64,000 nt of DNA from Aquabacterium humicola. Its GTDB lineage: Bacteria > Pseudomonadota > Gammaproteobacteria > Burkholderiales > Burkholderiaceae_C. Each line of letters starts with the position of its first letter. The stretch's first letter is position 1. Below, one piece after another: positions 23,872-32,411 of this stretch. A program made the translations under genes and the position numbers. The notes under the pieces were generated by a model that was given only the letters and a program-made list of their open reading frames with translations, did no database searches and was not told where the DNA came from. The stretch spans positions 62,001-126,000 of the forward strand of contig NZ_JARGNB010000009.1 of the NCBI RefSeq assembly GCF_030167915.1. The letters are read 5' to 3'.

Positions 23872-25235
23872 TGAGGGCGCTGCCGCTGCGCATCGCGCGC
23901 ATCGACCTGTTCGAGCGGCCGGTCGTGCTGCGCCTGCCGTTCCGCTTCGGCGCCGCGACGCTGGAGCGCTGCGAGCAGGCCTTCGTGCGCGTCGCGCTCG
24001 ACGCCGGCGGGCGCCGCGCGGTCGGCGCCGCGGCCGAGCTGATGGTGCCGAAGTGGTTCGACAAGTCGCCCGCGCGCAGCAATGAGCAGAACATCGCCGA
24101 CCTGCGCACGGCCCTGGTCCTGACCCGCGATGCCTACCGCGCTGCCGGCGCCGTCGCGTCGGCGTGGCAGCTGCACCGCGGCGCCGGCGCGGCGGCGATC
24201 GACGAGGGCGTGGCGCGCGGCCTGCCACGCCTGGTCGCGCAGTTCGGCGTCGCGCAGATCGACAAGGCGGTGGCCGACGCCGTGCTGAAGGCGGCCGAGC
24301 TGGACTTCGGCAGCGGCCTGGCCCGTGGCGTGCTCGGCGATCCGTGGTCCGGCGGCCTCGCGCTGCAACGGCCCGGGCGGCTGACGCTGCGCCACACCGT
24401 CGGCCTGCTCGACCGCCTGCGCGCGGACGACCCCGGCCCCGATCCGGCCGATGGCCTGCCGGCGACGCTGCAGGACGCGATCCGCGCCTTCGGCCTGACG
24501 CACTTCAAGCTCAAGCTCAGCGGCCAGCGCGAGGCCGACGTCGACCGGCTGGTCCGCATCGCCGCGGTCCTGGATTCCGAAGTACGCGGCCATTGGCGGG
24601 TCACGCTCGACGGCAACGAGAACTTCGCCTCGACCGACGCGCTCGCCGAGACCTGGGCCGCGCTGCAGGCAACACCGGCGCTGCAGCGCCTGCTCGAACG
24701 CACGCTGCTGCTGGAGCAGCCGCTGCCGCGCGCGGTCGCGCTGCAGCAGCGGGTGGACGGGCTCGCCATCGCCGTGCCGCTGATCCTCGACGAGTCCGAC
24801 GATGCCGACGACGTGTTCGAGCGCGGCCTCGCGCTCGGCTACCGCGGCATCTCGAGCAAGGCCTGCAAGGGCCCGTACCGCTCGCTGCACAGCGCCGCGC
24901 TGGTGGCTGCCGATCCGGCACGGCGCCTGCTGTCGGGCGAGGACCTGACCTGCCAGGCCGGCCTCGCGGTGCAGCAGGACACGCTGCTCGCCGCGACCCT
25001 GGGCGTCACGCACATCGAGCGCAACGGCCACCACTACGTCGACGGTTTCGGCAACGCGCCGGCGCACGAAGCCGACGCCTTTGCCGACGCCCACCCCGAC
25101 CTCTACCGACGCGACGCCCACGGCCGCCCCCACCTGCGCATCGACGACGGCGCGATCGGGATCGGCTCCCTGCACGGCCCGGGCTTCGGCACGGCAGCGC
25201 AACCCGACTGGTCCTCGCTCACGGCCCTCGCCTGA
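23871..25235 (+). CDS. Enolase-superfamily enzyme (mandelate racemase/MLE-like)
   Basis: A 454-residue member of the enolase superfamily. The active-site set is visible: KLK at 213-215, metal ligands D247 (LDGNENF), E282 (LLEQPLPR) and D307 (ILDESDD), and a second lysine at K330 (ISSKACKG). A lysine at this position on the opposite face resembles muconate lactonising and dipeptide epimerase-type members. The enzyme should abstract a proton alpha to a carboxylate and dehydrate, epimerise or isomerise an acid. It is longer than most (~370-400 aa), with an insert around residues 60-110. Start GTG 23871 follows GGAGG; upstream in-frame codons overlap the previous gene. Confidence 0.82.
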   Translation: MRALPLRIARIDLFERPVVLRLPFRFGAATLERCEQAFVRVALDAGGRRAVGAAAELMVPKWFDKSPARSNEQNIADLRTALVLTRDAYRAAGAVASAWQLHRGAGAAAIDEGVARGLPRLVAQFGVAQIDKAVADAVLKAAELDFGSGLARGVLGDPWSGGLALQRPGRLTLRHTVGLLDRLRADDPGPDPADGLPATLQDAIRAFGLTHFKLKLSGQREADVDRLVRIAAVLDSEVRGHWRVTLDGNENFASTDALAETWAALQATPALQRLLERTLLLEQPLPRAVALQQRVDGLAIAVPLILDESDDADDVFERGLALGYRGISSKACKGPYRSLHSAALVAADPARRLLSGEDLTCQAGLAVQQDTLLAATLGVTHIERNGHHYVDGFGNAPAHEADAFADAHPDLYRRDAHGRPHLRIDDGAIGIGSLHGPGFGTAAQPDWSSLTALA

Positions 25236-25269
25236 ACGCCCTGCCCGAACCACCCGACGAAAGGCCACC

Positions 25270-26433
25270 ATGCCCACCCGACGCCTCGGCCTGATCATGC
25301 ACGGCATCACCGGCCGCATGGGCCTGAACCAGCACCTCGTGCGCTCGATCGTCGCCATTCGCGAACAGGGCGGCGTGGTCCTTGCCAACGGCGACCGCGC
25401 CCTGCCCGACCCGATCCTGATCGGCCGCGATGGCGAGAAGGTCGCGGCGATCGCGCGCGCCCATGGCATCGCCCGCCACGGCACCGACCTGGCGGCGGCG
25501 CTCGCGAACCCCGACGACATCCTCTTCTTCGACGCCGGCACCACGCAGATGCGGCCGCAGTTGCTTGCGCAGGCCATCGCCGCGGGCAAGCATGTCTATT
25601 GCGAGAAGCCGATCGCCACCTCGCTCGGCGAGGCGCTGGAGATCTGCCGCATCGCGCGCGCCGCCGGCGTCAAGCACGGGGCGGTGCAGGACAAGCTCTT
25701 CCTGCCCGGCCTGCGCAAGCTCGACCTGCTGCGCCGCGCCGGCTTCTTCGGCCGCATGCTCGCCGTGCGCATCGAGTTCGGCTACTGGGTCTTCGAGGGC
25801 GACCTGCAGCCGATCCAGCGCCCGAGCTGGAACTACCGCGCGGAAGACGGCGGCGGCATCGTGCTCGACATGCTGTGCCACTGGCGCTACGTGCTTGACA
25901 ACCTGTTCGGCGACGTGCAGTCGGTATCTTGCCTCGGCGCCACGCACATCCCCGAGCGCTGGGACGAGGCCGGCAAGCCCTACGCCGCCACCGCCGACGA
26001 TGCGTGTTATGCCACCTTCCAGCTCAAGGGCCACGGCGGCGAGCCGGTGATCGCTCAGGTCAACAGCTCGTGGGCCACGCGGGTGCGGCGCGACGACCTC
26101 GTCACCTTCCATGTCGACGGCACGCACGGCTCGGCGGTGGCCGGCCTCACCGACTGCCACGTGCAGCCGCGCGTCGCGACGCCGCGCCCGGTGTGGAACC
26201 CCGACGTGCGCCAGGCGATGGCTTTCCGCGACCAGTGGCAGCCGGTGCCGGAGAGCCAGCCCTACGACAACGGCTTCAAGCTGCAGTGGGAAGCCTTCAT
26301 CCGCCACGTGCTCGACGACGCGCCCTACCGCTGGGACCTGGTCGAGGGTGCGAAGGGCGTGCAGCTGGTCGAATCCGCGCTGCAGAGCTGGCGCGAGCGG
26401 CGCTGGGTCGACGTGCCGGCGTTGAACGTCTAG
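25270..26433 (+). CDS. Gfo/Idh/MocA-family oxidoreductase
   Basis: A 387-residue NAD(P)-dependent dehydrogenase. The N-terminal Rossmann domain begins RLGLIMHGITGRMGLNQH and contains GKHVYCEKPIATSLGEALEI, the EKP motif with the catalytic-site lysine. The C-terminal alpha/beta domain has GGGIVLDMLCHWRYVLDNLFG, with the histidine of the family's DxxxH-type site. Members oxidise a sugar, cyclitol or glycoside hydroxyl to a ketone. The gene is 34 bases after the enolase-type gene and 10 bases before the DUF993 gene. Its product is the likely oxidising step of the cluster. Confidence 0.88.
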   Translation: MPTRRLGLIMHGITGRMGLNQHLVRSIVAIREQGGVVLANGDRALPDPILIGRDGEKVAAIARAHGIARHGTDLAAALANPDDILFFDAGTTQMRPQLLAQAIAAGKHVYCEKPIATSLGEALEICRIARAAGVKHGAVQDKLFLPGLRKLDLLRRAGFFGRMLAVRIEFGYWVFEGDLQPIQRPSWNYRAEDGGGIVLDMLCHWRYVLDNLFGDVQSVSCLGATHIPERWDEAGKPYAATADDACYATFQLKGHGGEPVIAQVNSSWATRVRRDDLVTFHVDGTHGSAVAGLTDCHVQPRVATPRPVWNPDVRQAMAFRDQWQPVPESQPYDNGFKLQWEAFIRHVLDDAPYRWDLVEGAKGVQLVESALQSWRERRWVDVPALNV

Positions 26434-26443
26434 GAGCCCTTCC

Positions 26444-27613
26444 ATGGTCTTGCGTCTCACGCTGCCGGCGGCCGACGGGTCGCTGCAGTCCTATGCGATG
26501 AAAGACGCGTCCACGGTGATGGTGCCGCCGCCGCGCGCGTTCAACCGCATCGCCTACTCGGCCGCGCACGTCGTCGCCGATCCGCGCGCCGCGGTCGACC
26601 CCTGGCTGGGCTGCGCGCTCGACTGGGACGCGACGATCGCCTACCGCCGCCACCTGTGGTCGCTGGGCCTGGGCGTGGCGGAAGCCATGGACACCGCGCA
26701 GCGCGGCATGGGCCTGGACTGGCCGACCTCGCTCGAGCTGATCCGGCGCTCGGTGGCAGCCGCGCGCGAGTGGCCCGGCGCGCTGCTGGCCTGCGGCTGC
26801 GGCACCGACCAGCTCGCGCCGCAGGACGCGCGTTCGCTCGACGACGTGGTGCGCGCCTACGAGGAGCAGATGGCGGCGATCGAGGCCGCCGGCGGGCGGC
26901 TGATCCTGATGTGCAGCCGCGCGCTCGCACGCATCGCGCGCGGCCCGGACGACTACGTGGCGGTCTACGACCGGCTGCTGCGCCAGGCGCGCGAGCCGGT
27001 CATCCTGCACTGGCTGGGCGAGATGTTCGACCCGGCGCTGGCCGGCTACTGGGGTTCGCGCGAGGTCGCACCGGCGATGGACACCGCGCTGGCGGTGATC
27101 CGCGACCACGCGGCCAAGGTGGACGGGATCAAGATCTCGCTGCTCGATGCCGGCCACGAGATCACGATGCGCCGCCGGCTGCCGTCAGGCGTTCGCATGT
27201 ACACCGGCGACGACTTCAACTACCCCTCGCTGATCGCCGGCGATGAACACGGCCACAGCGATGCGCTGCTCGGCATCTTCGACGCGATCGCGCCGGCCGC
27301 GAGCGCCGCATTGGGCGCACTGGCGGCCGGCGACCGCGCGCGGTTCGACGCGATCCTGGCGCCGACGCTGCCGCTGTCGCGCCACATCTTCCAGGCGCCC
27401 ACCCGCTTCTACAAGACCGGCGTCGTCTTCATGGCCTGGCTCAACGGTCACCAGGCGCACTTCACGATGGTCGGCGGGCAGCAGAGCGCCCGCTCGCTGC
27501 TGCACTTCGCCGAGCTGTTCCGGCTGGCCGATGCCGCCGCGCTGCTGGACGACCCCGACCTGGCGTGGCGCCGCATGCGCACGCTGCTGGCGCTGCACGG
27601 CGTCGACGGCTGA
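26444..27613 (+). CDS. DUF993 protein (dihydrodipicolinate synthase-like TIM barrel)
   Basis: A 389-residue protein that I assign to DUF993, a family related to class I aldolases of the DapA type. Characteristic stretches are SAAHVVADPRAAVDPWLGCALDWDATIAYRRHLW (split here as two adjoining blocks), EAMDTAQRGMGLDW, ILHWLGEMFDPALAGYWGS and GIKISLLDAGHE. The lysine of GIKIS sits where Schiff-base lysines occur in this fold, so aldol cleavage of a keto acid or keto sugar is plausible. No member is assigned a reaction that I can name with confidence. It lies between the Gfo/Idh gene and the second TIM-barrel gene, four bases before the latter. Confidence 0.82.
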   Translation: MVLRLTLPAADGSLQSYAMKDASTVMVPPPRAFNRIAYSAAHVVADPRAAVDPWLGCALDWDATIAYRRHLWSLGLGVAEAMDTAQRGMGLDWPTSLELIRRSVAAAREWPGALLACGCGTDQLAPQDARSLDDVVRAYEEQMAAIEAAGGRLILMCSRALARIARGPDDYVAVYDRLLRQAREPVILHWLGEMFDPALAGYWGSREVAPAMDTALAVIRDHAAKVDGIKISLLDAGHEITMRRRLPSGVRMYTGDDFNYPSLIAGDEHGHSDALLGIFDAIAPAASAALGALAAGDRARFDAILAPTLPLSRHIFQAPTRFYKTGVVFMAWLNGHQAHFTMVGGQQSARSLLHFAELFRLADAAALLDDPDLAWRRMRTLLALHGVDG

Positions 27614-27617
27614 AGCG

Positions 27618-28502
27618 ATGCGCGACTTCTCGACCGATCACCGCTGGCTGTCGATCAACACCGCGACGGTGCGGCGCCAGCGCGGCGCGGACTGGCCGCT
27701 GCTGGACATCCTCGATGCGTGCGCGGCGCGCGGCATCCGCGCGGTCTCGCCGTGGCGCGACCAGGTGGCCGCCGCCGGGCTCGATGCGACCGCGCACGCG
27801 CTGAAATCGCACGGCATCGAGCTCTCGGGTTACTGCCGCGGCGGCATGTTCACCTACACCGATGCCGCGTCGAGACAGGCGGTGCGCGACGACAACCGGC
27901 GTGCGCTCGACGAAGCCTGCACCTTGCAGGCGCCGTGCCTCGTGCTCGTCGTCGGCGGGCTGCCCGGCGCGCTGGCCGGCCAGCCGGCGCATCGGGACAT
28001 CGCTTCGGCGCGCGAGCAGGTCGCCGAAGGCATCGCCGCGCTGCTGGACGATGCGCGCGAGCGCCGCATGCCGCTCGCGATCGAGCCCTTGCATCCGATG
28101 TACGCGGCCGACCGCGCCTGCGTCAATACGCTGCGGCAGGCGCTGGACCTGTGCGAGCGGCTCGATCCACCGATGGCGGGGCCGCCATGCCTCGGCGTCG
28201 CGATCGACGCCTACCACGTCTGGTGGGACCCCGAGCTCGACAGCCAGATCGCGCGCGCCGGCGCACAGCGCCGCGTGCTCGCCTTGCACGTCTGCGACTG
28301 GCTGGTGCCGACAATCGACCTGCTGACCGACCGCGGCATGATGGGCGACGGCATCATCGACCTGCCGCGGCTGCGCGGACAGGTCGAGGCCGCCGGCTTT
28401 GCAGGTTATGCGGAGGTCGAGATCTTCTCGACCCGCTGGTGGGCGCACGACGGTGGCGAGGTGCTCGACACCTGCATCGCGCGCCACCGCAGCGTAGTGT
28501 GA
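27618..28502 (+). CDS. Sugar phosphate isomerase/epimerase family TIM barrel (2)
   Basis: A 294-residue xylose isomerase-like TIM barrel. Metal-site candidates are E and H in LAIEPLHPMYAADRACVNT, D and H in VAIDAYHVWWDPEL, H in VLALHVCDW, and E in YAEVEIFSTRWW. The MMGDGIIDLPRLRGQVEAAGF segment matches IolE/hydroxypyruvate isomerase-like proteins. It is the last gene of the TetR-headed cluster; its stop is 5 bases from the convergent MFS gene. Its role is probably isomerisation or epimerisation of the keto product made by the dehydrogenase. Confidence 0.85.
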   Translation: MRDFSTDHRWLSINTATVRRQRGADWPLLDILDACAARGIRAVSPWRDQVAAAGLDATAHALKSHGIELSGYCRGGMFTYTDAASRQAVRDDNRRALDEACTLQAPCLVLVVGGLPGALAGQPAHRDIASAREQVAEGIAALLDDARERRMPLAIEPLHPMYAADRACVNTLRQALDLCERLDPPMAGPPCLGVAIDAYHVWWDPELDSQIARAGAQRRVLALHVCDWLVPTIDLLTDRGMMGDGIIDLPRLRGQVEAAGFAGYAEVEIFSTRWWAHDGGEVLDTCIARHRSVV

Positions 28503-28506
28503 TCGC

Positions 28507-29736
28507 TCAGGCGGATGCAGGCCGCACGGCCGGCCGCGCGACGCGCCGCACGTTGAACGCGCTGGCGATCAGCACGAGCTGCAGTGCCGCCAGGCCGACC
28601 AGCACGCCCTGGTAGACATGGCCGTCCATCATCGCGCCGAACACCAGCGGCGTGATCGCCTGGCCGATGTCCAGGCCCGAATAGACGACGCCGTAGACCC
28701 GGCCGGTCGCGCCGTCGGGCGTCGAGCGCTTGACCAGCAGGTCGCGCGAGGGCCCGGCGATGCCGGCCGCACCGCCCATCACGCCGAACAGCACCGGCAC
28801 CGCGAAGGCCGGCACCCGGCTGAAGGCCAGCAGCAGCGCGACGCAGGCGGCGATGCCGAAGCCGATGCCGACGATGCGCTCGCAGCGCGCCGGGTCGGTC
28901 GCCAGGAAGCCGCCGGCCACCATGCCGGCGGCGCTGCAGACCATGTAGACCGACAGGCACATCGCCGCCAGGTGCACCGGCACGCCGTGCAGCTGTCGCG
29001 CGGCTTCCGGCGCGTAGGTCTGCACCACGCTGAGCGCGCCGGCGTAGAAGAAGAAGAAGCCGAAACACATCCAGACCGCCGGCAGCTTCAGGAAGTCGAA
29101 GCTGCCCGCGGCCTCGTGGTGCGCCGCCGGCGCAGCCGGCACGTGCAGCAGTCGCTCGCGCTGCCACCACAGCACCGCCAGCACGACGAAGGCCACCGCG
29201 GCGCCGCAGAACAAGGCCGTGCGCCAGCCCGCGGTCATCGCCACCGGCACCATCAGCGCCGGTGCCAGCGCCCAGCCCAGGCTGCCGGTGATGCCGTGCA
29301 CTGAATAGGCATGGCCGAGGCGCGACTTGTGCACCTTGGCGTTCAGCAGCGTGTAGTCCACCGGGTGGAACACGCCGTTGCCGATGCCGGCGATCACCGC
29401 GCACAGCGCCAGCACCGCATAGCTCGGCGCCAGCGCGTAGCCGGTCGCGGCCAGCCCGATCAGCGCCAGGCCGGCCATCAGCACCGGCCGCGGGCCGAAG
29501 CGGTCGACGATGAAGCCCGACAGCGTCTGCACCGCGCAGGACACGACGAAGAAGATCGTCAGCAGCAGGCCGAGCTGCGTGTAGCTGGCGCCGAACGCCT
29601 CCTTCAACCACGGGAACAGCGGCGGCAGCAGCAGCTGGCTGAAATGGCTCACGCCGTGCGCGAGGCCGACGAGGCCGATGACGGCGGCATCCTGGCGCAG
29701 CGGAGGAATGGACGAAGGAGCGGCGAGCGTGCTCAT
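28507..29736 (-). CDS. MFS transporter
   Basis: A 409-residue major facilitator with 12 predicted membrane helices. The motif-A equivalent between helices 2 and 3 is GFIVDRFGPRPVLMAG. GIGNGVFHPVDYTLLNAKV and HGITGSLGWALAPAL are typical of the CynX/NarK-like and fosmidomycin-resistance-like branches. The substrate cannot be told from sequence. It is transcribed divergently from an AraC-type regulator with 112 bases between starts, the usual arrangement for a regulator and its target transporter. It converges with the catabolic cluster and is probably not part of it. Confidence 0.87.
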   Translation of the reverse strand: MSTLAAPSSIPPLRQDAAVIGLVGLAHGVSHFSQLLLPPLFPWLKEAFGASYTQLGLLLTIFFVVSCAVQTLSGFIVDRFGPRPVLMAGLALIGLAATGYALAPSYAVLALCAVIAGIGNGVFHPVDYTLLNAKVHKSRLGHAYSVHGITGSLGWALAPALMVPVAMTAGWRTALFCGAAVAFVVLAVLWWQRERLLHVPAAPAAHHEAAGSFDFLKLPAVWMCFGFFFFYAGALSVVQTYAPEAARQLHGVPVHLAAMCLSVYMVCSAAGMVAGGFLATDPARCERIVGIGFGIAACVALLLAFSRVPAFAVPVLFGVMGGAAGIAGPSRDLLVKRSTPDGATGRVYGVVYSGLDIGQAITPLVFGAMMDGHVYQGVLVGLAALQLVLIASAFNVRRVARPAVRPASA

Positions 29737-29848
29737 GCGGTGGCGTGAAGGGGGCGGTGTGCGACGGATCCGGAGAAACCCGATCGTAGGCAAGCCCGCC
29801 GCGGCGTGATTACGATATGCGGTCAACTTCTGTCGAGATCCGGCCAAC

Positions 29849-30715
29849 ATGGACACCGCCCCGAACGCTGCCGCCGGCACCATGGCGATCGGTCCGCTGA
29901 CGCCGCACCTGTACGTGCCCTCGCCGCAGCGCCCGGTGCGCACGAAGGTCCACCGGCTGACGACCGACCAGCGGGTCGTGCCGCACCGGCACCCGTGGGC
30001 GCAGCTCGGCTTCTCGACCACCGGCGTCATCCGGCTGACGGTGGACCACGGCACCTACCTGGTGCCGCCTTCGCGCGCGCTGTGGGTGCCGGCCGGCGTC
30101 GAGCACGCCATCACCGTCGTCGAGGACGCGACCTTGATGACCCTGTACCTGCACCAGCCGCGTGGCCGCAGCGGCCCGGCCGGCGTGCCGCGCGCCGAGC
30201 AGCCCGCCTGGCAGGCGTGCCGGGTGCTGGAGGTGTCGGACCTGCTGCGGTCGCTCGCGCTGGCGATGGACACCACGCCCGACGGCAGCGCACCCGGCCC
30301 CGACGCCGACGGGCTGCGCCGCGAGCGCCTGCTGGCGACGCTGGTGCAGGACGAACTGCGGCGCGCGCGGGCCGTGAAGCTGGGCATCGCGCTGCCGCAG
30401 GACAAGCGCCTGCGGGCGCTGTGCGAGGCGGTGCTCGACGACCCCGCACGCCATCGCACGCTCGACGACTGGGCGCGCGACAGCGGCGCCAGCGCGCGCA
30501 CGGTGGCGCGGCTCTTCCGCGAGCAGTTGGGCGTCAGCTTCGGCCAATGGCGTCAGCAAGTGTTTCTGGCCCGCGCGATGAGCCTGGCCACGCAGGGCAC
30601 GCCCATGGCGCAGATCGCCGGCACGCTGGGCTACGCCAGCCCGAGCGCCTTCACCGCAATGGTCCGCCGCACCGTGGGCGAGCCACCCCGGCGCTTCTTC
30701 GCTGCGGCCGGCTGA
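29849..30715 (+). CDS. AraC-family transcriptional regulator
   Basis: A 288-residue regulator. The N-terminal cupin-type sensor domain (about residues 30-110) contains VVPHRHPWAQLGFSTTGVIR and PPSRALWVPAGVEHAI. The C-terminal DNA-binding domain (about 195-285) has two helix-turn-helix units, LDDWARDSGASARTVARLF and MAQIAGTLGYASPSAFTAMVRR, followed by PPRRFF. This arrangement matches the NimR/YkgD-type branch, which often controls an adjacent exporter. It likely regulates the divergent MFS gene. Confidence 0.9.
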   Translation: MDTAPNAAAGTMAIGPLTPHLYVPSPQRPVRTKVHRLTTDQRVVPHRHPWAQLGFSTTGVIRLTVDHGTYLVPPSRALWVPAGVEHAITVVEDATLMTLYLHQPRGRSGPAGVPRAEQPAWQACRVLEVSDLLRSLALAMDTTPDGSAPGPDADGLRRERLLATLVQDELRRARAVKLGIALPQDKRLRALCEAVLDDPARHRTLDDWARDSGASARTVARLFREQLGVSFGQWRQQVFLARAMSLATQGTPMAQIAGTLGYASPSAFTAMVRRTVGEPPRRFFAAAG

Positions 30716-30774
30716 CCCTGTCATAGGGGGGCCGTCGGGCCCGGCGCTTGCTCTACATTGAGAAACCAGCGCTT

Positions 30775-30809
30775 TCCGGGGGCCGCCTACAGTCGGCGGA
30801 CCCTCCGGA
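30775..30809 (+). promoter_or_regulatory. 5'-UTR hairpin overlapping the ribosome binding site of the Roadblock-like gene
   Basis: TCCGGGGG (30775-30782) pairs with the CCTCCGGA side (30802-30809), and CCGCC (30783-30787) pairs with GGCGG (30795-30799), leaving a 7-base loop. That gives 13 pairs with a small bulge at 30800-30801. The GGAG used to start translation at 30819 lies at the foot of the stem, so folding would limit ribosome access. Evidence is pairing by eye. Confidence 0.4.
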
Positions 30810-30818
30810 GAACTCCCG

Positions 30819-31979
30819 ATGTTGCGCACGCTGTTCGGCGAACTGGCCCCTCGCCGCATGCACACCTCTTCGATCGGCGCGCTGCGCCAGCCCGACGACC
30901 ACGAGGCCGGGGTCGACCCGCGCCATCCCGCGACCCGGCTCGACCGCGCGGTCAGCGATGTCGTCGTCGATGCGTCGCCGGCGACGGCGATGCGCGCGCA
31001 CTTCGCGTCCAGCCGCGCCAATCTCGACCAGGCGGGCGCGATGATCACGCTGCTCGACCCCTCCGGGCTGTGGGCCTCGCAGGTGATCCGTGCGCTGTCC
31101 GATGCCGCCGCCCAGCATGTCGAACGCCTGGCACTGCGCGAGCGCGGCACGCTGCGCACGCTGGCGGTGATCGAGCGCACCGTGGTGCCGCGCCATGGAC
31201 AGACGCCGCTGAAGGTCTACCACGCCGACATCCGCGCGACCGGGCTGGAGCAGGAGGAGATCTCCAACGCGCTCGCCGAAGGCAGCCACCTCACCGCGGT
31301 GATCATCGGCGCGATGCAGCCGCATGCCGTCGAGACGCTGCTGCGATCGCTGCTGAGCGCGACGCGCCAGGCCGAATGGCGCTGCCCGTGGCTGGTGTTC
31401 CTGCTGCCGCCGGGCTCCAGCGCGCTGCGCCAGCGCATCCTCGACCAGGACTGGCCGGCGCATGTGCGCACCGCGGCGATGGCCGAGTCGCTGACCAGCG
31501 CCGCCGGCGTCTGGAACACCGTGCTGACCGCCTGGGAAGCCGCCGCCGCGGGTCCGCAGCCGGGCGAGGAGCACACCACGGCCGCCGCCCCGCTGACCGA
31601 TGCCGATCCCAGCTTGCAGGCGCAGGCGGTGGAACGGGCGCTCAGCCTCGTCGCGCGCACCGACGGCGTGCTGGCCTGCGGCCTGGTGAACCTGGGCTGC
31701 GGTGATCTGCTGGCCAACGACAGCCGCGCCGACACGCAGCAGGTGCTCGCCCGCACGGCCGCCGCGCTGAGCGCCGCGCGCGAGGCCCACATCGCCGCGG
31801 TCGGCAGCGCCGAGGCCGCGCCCGAGGAACTGATGGTCACGACCGGCGCCCACCAGGCGCTGCTGCGCGCGATGCCGCAAAGCGCCGCGCTCGGCATCGT
31901 CGTGCTGGTGGACCGGCAGCGCGCCAATCTGGCGCTGCTGCGCTTCCGGCTGGCCGAGGCGGAAAAGCACCTGACCTGA
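30819..31979 (+). CDS. Two-domain protein with C-terminal Roadblock/LC7-like domain (A)
   Basis: A 386-residue soluble protein without a known name. Residues about 60-242 form an alpha/beta domain that I cannot assign (TPLKVYHADIRATG, LTAVIIGAMQPHAVETLLRSL, CPWLVFLLPPGSSALRQRI). After a flexible linker, residues about 268-384 fit the Roadblock/LC7 pattern: VERALSLVARTDGVLACGLV, a helix LARTAAALSAAREAHIAAVG, ELMVTTGAHQALLRAMP, and the final strand-helix LGIVVLVDRQRANLALLRFRL. Roadblock proteins regulate small GTPases or scaffold complexes. Its layout and several segments match the gene at 32412, so the two are probably paralogues. Start ATG 30819 follows GGAGAA. Confidence 0.65.
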   Translation: MLRTLFGELAPRRMHTSSIGALRQPDDHEAGVDPRHPATRLDRAVSDVVVDASPATAMRAHFASSRANLDQAGAMITLLDPSGLWASQVIRALSDAAAQHVERLALRERGTLRTLAVIERTVVPRHGQTPLKVYHADIRATGLEQEEISNALAEGSHLTAVIIGAMQPHAVETLLRSLLSATRQAEWRCPWLVFLLPPGSSALRQRILDQDWPAHVRTAAMAESLTSAAGVWNTVLTAWEAAAAGPQPGEEHTTAAAPLTDADPSLQAQAVERALSLVARTDGVLACGLVNLGCGDLLANDSRADTQQVLARTAAALSAAREAHIAAVGSAEAAPEELMVTTGAHQALLRAMPQSAALGIVVLVDRQRANLALLRFRLAEAEKHLT

Positions 31980-32042
31980 TCCCGGGCGTCACGCCTCGTC
32001 CGAATTGGCGATTGCGGCACGGTCTGCCGCCCCGACACTCAA

Positions 32043-32060
32043 GCCGACCACCGGGTCGGC
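32043..32060. other. Stem-loop between the Roadblock-like gene and the comFB-like gene
   Basis: GCCGACC-ACCG-GGTCGGC: 7-bp perfect stem, 4-base loop, in the 121-base gap 31980-32100. It has no T-tract. It could be a weak terminator or RNA-processing element separating two transcripts. Otherwise the gap shows only a possible TAGCAT -10 near 32064. Confidence 0.35.
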
Positions 32061-32100
32061 CGATAGCATCGGAATCCGCAGACCGTCGCGAGGATCGCCC

Positions 32101-32385
32101 ATGGACTTTTCGTCCGTCCACAACATCCACGAATCCGCCGTCTTCGAGGCCGTCGCCAACGCGGCGCCGCGCTACCCCGGCCTCGCCGAGAGCGCCGACC
32201 TGCTTGCCGATGTGGCGTGCGTGGCACTCAACCGTGTCGCGCCGCGTTATATCCGGCATGATGTGGACCTCGCATTCTTTCTGACCGAGCGCGAGCGCGC
32301 CGACAACGAGCGGGCGATCCGTGATGCGGTCGAACATGCGTTCGGCTTCGTTCAGGCCCGGCACGCGATGGCGGCGAGGCGCTGA
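32101..32385 (+). CDS. ComFB-family small protein
   Basis: A 94-residue protein. The core HNIHESAVFEAVANAAPRYP followed by DVACVALNRVAPRYIRHDVD (residues 37-56) is the signature of the late competence protein ComFB family. The N-terminal cysteine pair typical of cyanobacterial and Bacillus members is reduced to one Cys (C40). ComFB-like proteins in cyanobacteria have been described as cyclic-dinucleotide receptors, so a signalling role is plausible; binding here is inferred. It sits between two Roadblock-like genes, 26 bases before the second. ATG 32101 gives the family N-terminus. Confidence 0.78.
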   Translation: MDFSSVHNIHESAVFEAVANAAPRYPGLAESADLLADVACVALNRVAPRYIRHDVDLAFFLTERERADNERAIRDAVEHAFGFVQARHAMAARR

Positions 32386-32411
32386 AACGACAGCCTTCGA
32401 AGGGAGGCAGG

